A DNA stretch of 64,000 bases from Branchiostoma floridae (lineage: Eukaryota > Chordata > Leptocardii > Amphioxiformes > Branchiostomatidae): contig NC_049991.1 of NCBI RefSeq assembly GCF_000003815.2, forward strand, positions 15,936,971-16,000,970, given 5' to 3'. The translations under genes were made by a program, and so were the position numbers. The notes under the pieces were generated by a model that had not been told where the DNA came from, made no database searches, and saw nothing but the letters and a program-made list of their open reading frames with translations. Positions 1 through 9,800 of this stretch are shown here, piece after piece; the stretch's first letter is position 1; the number at the start of each line of letters is the position of its first letter.

Positions 1-222
1 CAAACCTGGCTTTATCAGTTTATTTGTTTATCCTACTCAGTTACTCATGCGTGAAACCTTTACAGGGTGATATTGAATGTAAAAATCTAAGGCTGACATA
101 AAACAAGGGATTGACTTATTTCTCAACAGAGTAGACTATTCTGATTACTGAACTAAATATAATTTATTATCAAGGAGAAAATCTGTCATTTTTTGGAACG
201 GGTGTAATGCTAATGTACTTAC

Positions 223-1918
223 TCTTGAGCCTATTAATGATGGTCATTGGTCTGATGCTGTGAGCGTTCGAGTTGTTAAATACTCTGTGAAGATGTCGTC
301 CCAACTCACACATCATACACCAGTCGCTCACTCGACCTGCATAACAAATACAATAATCAATACATGATACTACTATCAATTTTGAAAACAATCATATATT
401 CTACTTACTATACAATACATGGCAATACTCCCTTACATATTACATTGACTCGTACTATTATTACTGGTAACATTTTGGATACCATAGCAACAACAAAAAT
501 AGCATAAAAAGGACCTCAATGGATTTGTTTGACATTTTGTACACAGAAGTAGCTGTTTGGCCACCAGTATTGACTCTCTATTGATTGTATTACTGTGTTG
601 GGATGTGGTTAGGCAGTAGGTTGCCTGTGTTTACACAATCTCTCAGCCACCTCCCTGTTGCGATGGGCAGGCTGCTAGGAGCATGATTTAGTCAGCTCAG
701 CAGGCAGCAAGATGAAAATTGCCTGCACAGTTGCACAAACAAACTTACATGACTGTTGATGTTCTGACATGAGGTGGTTGACCAGGGGTGCTGTGTAACT
801 GAGACACTGGATAACTGAGTTGAGGAAACAAGTGTTCCCCATGTTGTCCAGTCCCACCCCTACTTTAGCAACTTTGTCCCACTGGATACGGAGCTTGTCG
901 GGAGCAAACAGCACTCTCTTTGGTGGTGGAATGCCATCATCAGGCATGTGTTTTCCTTCCATTTTTGATCCTGTCAGAGAGATACAACCATAAGCAAACT
1001 TCTAGTAGTGGAGACACTGGAGAGTAGGGGGAGTGTCATATTCATCTTGATGTCAAGTTGACAAAAAACTTTCCTTTTAATTTTCAGATAACTTTCGAAT
1101 TACTAACACAACAATAAACAGCAATCCCAATCTCACTTAATTTTCTATATTTTGTGGCATATGTTGCAAAGTCATCATCACATTATAAACACACAAGTAT
1201 ACAAGTATATTGGCTGACAGGCTGAATCAAAGTTCAAAACTTGAACTATGTGGCTCCAGATGTCTTAATAAGGGACGACTGCAGTGTGCAAGATGTCTGT
1301 AGCTTGAGGAATGAATCTACTCTACTATATAAACACACAAGTATACGTTACGACGCTGCAATGGTTGCAGAAATATTGTAGTGGGTTTAGCTTGCACTTA
1401 CGTGAACCTGAGGGAGAGTTTTCTGTCTCCAAAGCCTTACTGGATGTTGCTGATGGATTCAGACGTATGTATTTTGACTTCAGCTTATCTAGTTCGTACG
1501 AAAATGGCTTTCTGGCCGGGGTAAACTCGACCTTTTGTAAAAGCACCTGAAAAAAGAAAACATTGGTTTGAACTTTGATACAATGCTAAATACATCCCAA
1601 CGTGCAAGCCTGTGAGAAAAGCAAATAATTTGTTGTCTTGGCTCAAGTTGGCTGCCATTCAAATAAAAGTGAATTTTCATCAACTCAAGTCAGTTTGTGA
1701 TCTTAAATTAAAGAAACTATTGCTCCTAAACTATTGTGGTTTGATAGATTCATGTCAATGGTACAACTTACTTGTTTAGCTGCCGCTGATACCGTTTCTT
1801 GGAACTGCGAATCAAAGTCTGCAGGTTCAACGGACTCAACCTTTCGACGAAGCGAAGAGCTCAGCTTCTCTGTTATATGTCCCCGTGACATATCATTGGC
1901 AAAATGCAGGGCTGGCAT
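223..1918 (-). CDS. USP36: USP36-type ubiquitin carboxyl-terminal hydrolase, 5' part (gene continues beyond window start)
   Basis: Cysteine protease that removes ubiquitin; vertebrate USP36 acts mainly in the nucleolus. Four coding exons read on the minus strand: 1918-1772, 1546-1402, 970-749 and 336-223, all with GT-AG borders and compatible phases. The second exon carries the USP36-specific N-terminal block (VLLQKVEFTP, then FSYELDKLKSKY), which separates it from the sister family member USP42. The third exon holds the Cys box with GNTCFLN; the catalytic Cys is about residue 145. The fourth has the following CMMC segment. The next USP36 block, expected to begin with the ARHFRFG-type motif, is absent, so the rest of the catalytic domain and the long basic tail lie outside the window. 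The ATG at 1918 is preceded by an AG at 1945/1944, so an untranslated upstream exon is likely. Assignment rests on remembered family sequence. Confidence 0.9.
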
Positions 1919-2914
1919 ACTCCTCTTGAGATGTTCTGATTCTAGCACAAATCATGAAACAATGAAACAGATGAAAATTTGGAATTAAATCTTCTAACTC
2001 CAGAGTCATATCATTTTACAAATGCATTTAAAAGTGAAATAACAATTTCCATATCACCTTGCATCTAGGTCTTTTTGTAAGACTACAATATCGGAATATA
2101 ATTTATCAGTATCGCAGGAGCTTTTAGCAGGTGCCAAAACAGGTGATGAGAAGCTTGCCCCCCTCCCCAAAGCGGACTTTCCGGTATCTTTCAACGTCTT
2201 TGTTTTGTCAGTCGATATCTATTCGAGCTGACACATCATTCTTACTTAACAACATTGATAAAGTTTCACCTATGCAATGAGACATTCGATGAACACTTAT
2301 CCTAACACATTCGTCTATAGCACCTCCTTGTCGGGTGGACAGGACAAACCACGTGGTACCAAGCTTGGACGCAAACCCTAAACCGGCGGAGACTTGCTAC
2401 AACCAGGCGGTGTGGCAATCAGCGAAAAACTTTGGCAAAGAGCCGCACTCAGATAGCAGCTACTGGCGAGGTGTATCATCCTTTAACAAGCTGTCAACAC
2501 TATTGGTCCATAAAAACGGAATTAAAATGACGATGACGAAAAATGAAGGAAAGGGCGGGAATCTAATTTTGTGACATAATTTTTGGCAACAGCATGGACG
2601 TCGCAACACAAAACGCAACCACCCTCCGGCCTCCTCCCGTATTTCCCCAAAATTTGCACATAAACAGAATATTAGCACACATCTATTTTAACATACAAGC
2701 TCTGCAAGGTATAGGGGTCATATTCTGAGCGAAAAGTTGACGAAAATTATCCGTATGAATGAAAATTCTGACGATAACTTACCATTAGAATCTCTTCGCA
2801 GGTACAAAATTCTAGTATTCGAAAAAACAGACAGCTGCCATAGCACATCCGGGTACTTCCTCCCAGAAACGCTCCCATCATGCTTTGTAAGGTAAATAGT
2901 AAAATAGAACACAA

Positions 2915-2991
2915 GGTCCTATTGGTCAGAGCTATCTTACTTCCACCAATCACAGCTGCTCTAACAAAAAATCACCTTACTTTACGAAAAA
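2915..2991. promoter_or_regulatory. Putative divergent promoter with two CCAAT-type boxes
   Basis: An ATTGG at 2921-2925 and a CCAAT at 2946-2950 lie in opposite orientation within 75 bp upstream of the plus-strand ATG at 2992. The USP36 gene starts on the other strand about 1 kb away. No TATA box is evident. Head-to-head spacing fits a shared promoter; the start sites are unknown. Confidence 0.4.
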
Positions 2992-4273
2992 ATGGCGGCG
3001 GTCAATGTGAAGTCATCATGTGGTCTGCTCCATAAATTTTCTTCTTCGAGATGTTTGACGCATCGTTTGAGATATCCCGCTTTATATGTGTCTTTTAGAG
3101 CATTGCAGTCTAAAGCAGCAGGGGTTTGCGTGTGCAACAAGGAGAACATCTGTGGATATGCTGCTGCCAGATATTTCCCCCTTCCCACGACCACTCCCAG
3201 ACTTAGGTGGCTGTCCAGTGCTGGGGGAGGGCTGAGCCAACAAGAAATCAAGAAGAAAATTGACGAAATAACTGACCTATTTATGGAAGCTAGGGAGCTT
3301 TTATCAGATGCTGTAAGTTGGATTGGATCTGGCACTGTTTGCTATCATTCATAATCTATGTCCACAGTGACAACCTTTTTAGTCAGTCATTGACCTAAGC
3401 TTTCTGGTAAATAAAGTAGTGGTATCCAGTCTTACGTAGATTAGCCATGCTTTCTCCGCGGCAGATGCAAGCTCTCCGCTGCGTGCGTAATGTTTTGCAC
3501 CTGGTAGGAGTTTTATGCGGTAGGAGTTGGCCATTACCTAGCCTGGGAACCATACCATCGAGGCGCTCGGCGGTGTACGGGTGACCGCCCGTACAGTTAA
3601 TTGGTACAGGCCGGGGGAGTTCTTACGGGGTAACTCCAAAGGCCGGCTAAAAGCTCTATCAGCGAAATCTCAAAGGGCAGCTAATCAGACAGGCTGACAG
3701 AAGCAGGTCGGTGCCGGGTAAAGTACCCCAAAGCCGACCGCGGAGAATGGTACCCAGGCTAGCCATTACCAGGCACGAAAGATAACACCAACAGCAGAGA
3801 GCTTCATTTGCCCGAAGAGAGCCTGACCAATCCAAGGTAGACGAGATACCAGGTCAATGTAGTATTTGCAAGATCACAAAAATATCTGTCTCATCAGTTG
3901 GATTCAAGTACATTCAATAGTATAGTTTATATACCAATCAATCATTTACGGGCATCATAGTGCCACTGAAAGAAAAAAGAAATATGAATCTTAAGGTGTT
4001 AAAACTGTATGATGAACTTATCTACAGCTATCTAATACAAAAAAATGTACTTGATCCATTTTTTCCCCTGTACAGGTTGAAGCGAAGGGTACAATATACT
4101 TCAACGAGGACTTGGAAGATGCAACTACTGCAGTAAAAGAGACATTGGCATTGTATAATCAACTCCTGGAACAGTTAACCGAGGAGCAGAGGAATGATGT
4201 TGTCAGGGCTATTGGGCTAAAGATGGAGGAACTCAAGGCTCAAGAGTCCATGATTCAAGAAATGAAGAAATAA
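2992..4273 (+). CDS. Small predicted mitochondrial helical protein, two exons
   Basis: I do not recognise the family. Exon 1 is 2992-3312 and exon 2 is 4076-4273. The junction is phase 0 with donor GTAAGT and acceptor TACAG, giving 172 residues. The first 70 or so residues are rich in Arg, Ser, Ala and Leu and nearly free of acidic residues, like a mitochondrial presequence ending near RLRWLSSAGG. The remainder is charged and probably helical: LSQQEIKKKIDEITDLF, then a second block running through NEDLEDATTAVKETL to the C-terminal EMKK. The ATG lies in a good context (AAAATGGCGGCG) just downstream of CCAAT boxes. The single intron carries a MITE. No AATAAA is visible between the stop and the hAT insertion at 4512, so the 3'UTR may run through it to the AATAAA at 5827. 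Confidence 0.75.
3539..3761. mobile_element. MITE with TAGCCTGGG termini and 9-bp target duplication
   Basis: The 223-bp element starts TAGCCTGGGAACCAT and ends ATGGTACCCAGGCTA. It is flanked on both sides by the identical 9-mer GCCATTACC (3530-3538 and 3762-3770). A 9-bp duplication is the Mutator-type signature. It lies in the intron of the small mitochondrial-type gene. Two other elements in this window share the TAGCC termini and the 9-bp duplication. Confidence 0.85.
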
Positions 4274-4770
4274 CTTTTGTAAAACTAACATATGTTCCCC
4301 AACTCCGGATGTTAGGGGCAATGCCAAATGGTTATGGCAAACTGCAAATTAGTGCAAGATGTTTCAAATAAGAAAGGCAATTGAAAAGCATCTTAATGGG
4401 GGATGTTGTGGAGAACATTTTATTGTAGTCCCTAATCAGAATGGGACTGGCTGTTTAAACATTGAATGGCCAACACCAATCTTAGTATGGACAAACCTCC
4501 TTGGTATGGACTAGGGATAGGTAGCGGTACAGAAAATTTAGGTCCACGTCTGATTCAGGTCCAGAGGATCAGGTCCAAGTCTGGACCTGAACCTGGACCT
4601 GACTCGGAATGTGAGAACTTGTAAATGGACCATATTCACAACAATGATGTACTTCACAAAGAAATCTGTTTTGTGGAGTATTCAACTCCCACTGGCGTTT
4701 TTAAATCCTACAACTTTACTAGTACTTACTGTACTATTGTCTGTAAAACTTGGTAGAAATGACTGTTGAC

Positions 4771-5206
4771 TAGGGCTGGGTATCGGTACAGCGTACCGGT
4801 ACAAAACCGGTTTTTCTTATTGGACCGGTCCAGAAAAACCGGACCTGAAAAGAATAGGTGGACCGGATGTTGGACCGATTAGAAAATTAACAGACTTTTC
4901 ATGTCAGGCATTCACACGTTTTGGCGCTTGCAGGTGGAAGATAATAACAAGAGTGAACTAGAGTACAGAGTTTATAGTCATTTCTACCAAGTTTTACTGT
5001 CAATCGTAAGGGTGCAGTTAGCGTTGTATGATTCTAAAACGCCAGTGTGAGTCAAATAGTCCACCAAACAGATTTGTTTGTAGTGAAATGGACCATTGCT
5101 TTTAGTCATACTGAATCAGGTTCAGGTTCAGGTCCGAACCTGGACCTAATCCTCTGGACCTGAACCGGACCTGGACCTGAATTTTCTGTACCGGTACCCA
5201 CCCCTA
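4771..5206 (-). mobile_element. Inner hAT-like element, same family, inserted in opposite orientation
   Basis: It starts TAGGGCTGGGTATCGGTAC, ends GGTACCCACCCCTA, and is flanked by the 8-mer CTGTTGAC at 4763-4770 and 5207-5214. Its left arm (4771 to about 4925) is the reverse complement of the right arm of the outer element (about 5655-5800). Its right arm (about 4930-5206) is the reverse complement of the outer left arm (4512 to about 4766). It is therefore a 436-bp non-autonomous copy inserted backwards into a relative. Confidence 0.8.
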
Positions 5207-5214
5207 CTGTTGAC

Positions 5215-5650
5215 TCTGTATCTGTATCTGTATCTGTATCTATATAGCCGGTATAACCGCCATTCGGCGTAACACACCAGCTTCGCAGGCACGCGGCGCG
5301 GCAGCAGCTGGTTATATTACACTGAACGATCCGTCACACCTAACTTTTGCACATCTAACTGCAAGCGTTCTTTAAAACTATCCAGAGAAGATGCCCCTAC
5401 TGTACTTGGTGATAACAAATTCCAATCTACGATAGTTCTGGGAAAATACGAATTTTTGAACACATCAATCCTAGCTTGGAAACTCTGGTACTTGAAGTCA
5501 TGGCTGTTTCTTGTTCTTTTTTGAGCTGGTATTAGATACTTATCAGTCGGTACGTCCACCAGCTTATTGGTCATTTTGTACATCATGCAAAGTCTGGACA
5601 TTTTCCTTCTGTCTTCTACTCTACTGTACTTTTTTTCTTATTTTCCTCGA
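5215..5650 (-). mobile_element. 3' fragment of a non-LTR retrotransposon with (TCTGTA)n tail
   Basis: A minus-strand reading frame at 5601-5317 encodes the C-terminal end typical of CR1/jockey-like reverse transcriptase polyproteins (MMYKMTNKLVD, then SYFPRTIVDWN). It ends in a hexamer tail, (TCTGTA)n on the plus strand at 5215-5246. The sequence between stop and tail (…gccggtataaccgcc…) recurs at 41951-42016, so it is a family 3'UTR. The 5' part is missing. It lies inside the outer hAT-like element. Confidence 0.75.
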
Positions 5651-5808
5651 CCGGTAAGCCCCGAAACGAGTGAATGCCTGATCATATAATCTGTTCATTC
5701 TTCAATCGGTCCACCAAATTTTTTCAGGTCTATTTTTTCTGGACCGGTCCAATAAGACAACCGGTTTTGCACCAGTACACCGTACCGGTACCCACCCCTA
5801 GTATGGAC

Positions 5809-6813
5809 TATGGATTGTCATATCTAAATAAAGTATCTAAATAAATGGATTACGTGTATTCAACAAGTGCAGATGTGTCTTTTATATCTTCAACTTTCAC
5901 ACCCGGGTAATAGGACTGCCCCTTGGACCTGAAGATACTACAGGTACCGGTACTAGGGATAATTTGTAGACATGTTTTGTATCTGTTCATCTCTTACGGT
6001 AAATAGACTATAAATAAAACTATGAGAATGTTCCATTATTTATTCATGTATTTCTTCCATAGCAAGGGAGTCATGAGTTCAGCCTTGACAAGCTGATTTT
6101 CAAGGAGAGATGATTATTTTAAGTGGAGACAGGATCTAGGAGAGGCCAGGAAAGCTATGCTAACTTCGGTGTCACAATGTATAATATTTTACTGTCTAGA
6201 TTACCTGGATGATCCTTCAAACTCATTAAAGTTCCCATTCATTGAGTGCTGGTGGATTCCCTGATTAGAGTAAAGGCACAAAGCCAGGGTACTAGTATCT
6301 GGTTCATTTCTGGATGCTCTTCATAGCTCCAGAAAACAAGACTCTCTCATAGACCCTTTGAAATAAAGGTACTAGCATTTGTTTGTATTTTAGGAGGGAG
6401 TGCTAATTGGTAAATTTTTTCATGGGCAAGTTGAAAATTGCGAATCAGTGGGCCTCAAAATATGGACTGAAGCGCAATGTTGCGTGGTGGCATGACACTT
6501 TATAGAACAAAGTAGACTGAAAATATAATACTTTCTTATACTATAGGCTACATGGTCTTTAACCACATTTAGCTACATGGGTATGGAGACACATTGCATT
6601 TCCTTCCCCTTCCTTCTCTTTATTTCATTTTGATCAAGAAGGACCTAATCGAGTATTGGATATCTGCTGTGCAATAAATGACTGGTCCACCTTTTAGCTC
6701 ACTGACGCCACCTAGCGGCAAATGATAAGACTGCCATGCCTATTCTAAATCTCATCTGCGCATGTGCAGAATTCCTGGCTCAAGAAAGCGGTCCGCGGCG
6801 AAGAAGGTTTAAG
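5809..6813. other. Intergenic spacer before CLUAP1
   Basis: No supported gene. AATAAA occurs at 5827-5832 and could end transcripts of the small mitochondrial-type gene. A stray 'ggtaccggtactaggga' fragment near 5942 resembles hAT-family termini. The CLUAP1 promoter must lie toward the right edge. Confidence 0.5.
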
Positions 6814-9800
6814 ATGTCGTACCGAGATCTTCGAAGTAAGCCTGTCGTCGTAGATCTGGTGTAAATCGTTGCAGAAATATAAGTAGTAGTAGTAAGAATA
6901 TCCCTTCCTGTCACAAATTGCTTGTAAGCTACGTCGCCCAGAACGCTGTTGATGGAGATTGTCCAAAATGTCGAGGTGGGGAGGGGGGCATGCCGAGACT
7001 AGAACGTTTACCGTTGCCATGATACAACTGTATGTGAAATGAAGAAGGTTTTAGAGTTAATGTTGCCAGACTCATCCTGATAAATCACTCCTCGTTAGCT
7101 TAATACCCTGTACAGAACACACTTTTCCCTGTAGATTTGATAAAATTGTTATGATTTTTCATAATCTTGGTCCATATACATGTAATTATAAACATCTGCT
7201 CAGATCAGCCTCTAGGCCTCTCAACCCAAGTTTCGGCCGAACATCGAAATTTGACGTCACATTTTAAAGATTTTGACATAAGTTATAACTATAACCAGTA
7301 CTATCTAGAGCAAGGTAACTATATCTCCATTTGTATTTTGATTCGAAAGGAACTTTTCCTCAATCTTGTACTTTTTTCCTACCAGACTTTACTGAGATGA
7401 TGCGGGCCTTGGGGTACCCCCGCCTCATCTCCATGGAGAACTTCCGCACTCCAAACTTTCCTCTTGTGGCAGAGGTGCTCATATGGCTCGTCAAAAGGTA
7501 AAAGAAGGATGTTTTTTTGCTGTCTCAATAATTACATTTAGATAAAGGAAGCGAGGACTGTTGAATATTAAGTATATCATAGTTACTTAAGTAGAATCTC
7601 CAGGTTCAAGAGGTAGATTCTTTGCCTTTCCACTAATTTTATGATGTTGATATTGCCATGCATATTCTCATTCTCACTCTAAATTGAAATAAATCGATAC
7701 ATTGAATGAAACCTCATCTACGAGCAAAGCAAGGTAGAGGCTATAGCTTCCTCAAATAGGACTGTTTTCAAATGCAGATCATAGTCATACAATGTGAAAG
7801 AGAACGGCATGTAGAATGATGTACACCACACGGTCCACACCATCCATGGTAATTCCCTGTACCTCTTCTTACAGGTATGAGCCCAATGCAGACCTTCCCA
7901 TGGATGTGGACACAGAACAGGACAGAGTCATCTTTATCAAGTCTGTCGCACAGTTTATGGTGAGTGCTTCATGCTGGAAAGTCTCTCACTTCTGTAGAAA
8001 TCGGTATTGGAGACATTTGATCCCTTGTTTCCATGCAGACATATTGTGTTCACCAATTTCAAATATACTGTGACTTCATATAAAGAAAGGTTTTTTAAAA
8101 CTACTTTAATTGTTGTACCTACTAGTGTATACTCCCTGACAATTATAATCAATATTTGGTGATTTGATCCTAACTAAGCAGGTTCTATTTGATTAAATCT
8201 CCTTGGCTTGAAAAAAAAGGTGTTTTTGAAGAGCTTAACTAGTTGTTGTAACTTTACTACTACATACTCCAGACTCCATGTAACCTCTACATACCCTGAC
8301 CCATGCAGGCTACCAAAGCACACATTAAGCTGAACACTAAGAAGCTGTACCAGGCTGATGGCTATGCTGTGAAGGAGCTGCTGAAGGTGACAGCCATGCT
8401 GTACAACGCCATGAAGACTAACACAGGACAGCAGGAGGAGGAACAGGAAGAGGAGACAACAGCAATGTCTTTCGACATCAGCTCCAGGGTGCGGTCTTCT
8501 TGATTATGTATATCTCTTACAATGTCTGGAAATTTTGTCACATTTTCTGAATCCTTTACAGTGAATCTTAGCCTCAAGTCCAGCCTTGTTTGCTCTCCTC
8601 CGCTCCCAAAGTGGCTTGTTGGCAAGGTAGCAAGGCTGGACTACAGGCTAAGTGAATCTAACAGGTGTCTTTGGTTTGTGGTGTGTTGTAATGTCAAGTG
8701 AAAGTTGGTTGAGCTTTCGATCATACTATCTGACATGTCTGACTCTGTAGAGAATTTGAACAATTGATTTGTTGATTTTGTAGTATGTAACTCAATTTTG
8801 AGTTATCAATCTGAGTATGTGTGAACGTGTCAATGAGCATTGTACTTATCACAGTGATATGTGACTCTGTGCATTTGCTTCTCAAGATAGAAAACTGTGG
8901 GATAGATCTTCTTGTTGCCCTCTCTGACATTGGAAGTGTTACACTCATTCATTCAATCATTAAGATTGGATGCAAACAAACCTTTTGATCTATTTGAAAC
9001 CCCAGATAGCGGACCTGAAGGCCTCTCGACAGCTTGCATCAGAAATTACAACAAAAGGAGCATCACTGTATGACCTCCTGGGGAGAGAGGTAGAGCTTAG
9101 GGTAAGACAAGCTCATTTCCTCTTCATCTGTTGTTTTCTTTAGGAGAGCATGTCTGTGAAATTCATGAAATGGCTTGTTGTTGATTTAGGATTCTAGTCA
9201 GCACCCATCCTTCTGTCCTCTGACTGAATTTTGCAGCTGTGGATGGACAGAAATTTTGCCCATTCGTCCTTTGTGACGGATAAAGATCGTTGTGTAAATA
9301 TGCTATTAAACAAATGAAATTTTGCAAATATCTCAAGAAATTAATGCCAGTGAACCAAGCTGAGTCTTACTCTCTAAAACTAGCTCCTCAAAATGCAGGA
9401 AATAGCATTTCATTTCAGAGGGTCTTAGATTTCAACATTTTCCCGGACCCCCCTTTTACTGTAGCATGGAAGCTTCTGGCTCTCGATGGGATTTCCGTTC
9501 AAAATCCACAGGACGGAAAACATTTCAGGCTTGCTAGAAAACTGTGCTGATTCTTAATTATCGGCCCACAGGAGCAAAGGTCTGTGGCCATCAACAAACC
9601 TCTGGAGATCAATGAGATAGAGAAGCACCTGAAGGTGAGCATCCGTGCCGTGGAACAGGAGATCAAGAAAACAGAACACATGCTGAACAACGTGGCGTCA
9701 GACGAGGCAAACCTGGACGCCAAGATCTCCAAAAAGAAACTTGAACTGGAGAGGAACAGGAAGAGACTACAGACGTTGCAGTCGGTCAGGTGAGTCAATT

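Larger units (their letters stand above)
4512..5800 (+). mobile_element. Outer hAT-like element (interrupted) with 8-bp target duplication
   Basis: The left end begins TAGGGATAGGTAGCGGTACAG and the right end finishes GTACCGGTACCCACCCCTA. The 8-mer GTATGGAC is present on both sides (4504-4511 and 5801-5808), which is the hAT-type duplication length. The two ends have different subterminal sequence: the left has 'ggtccaggtcc' motifs and the right has 'accggtttt' motifs. The element is interrupted by the inner copy at 4771-5206 and by a LINE 3' fragment at 5215-5650. No transposase remains. Confidence 0.8.
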
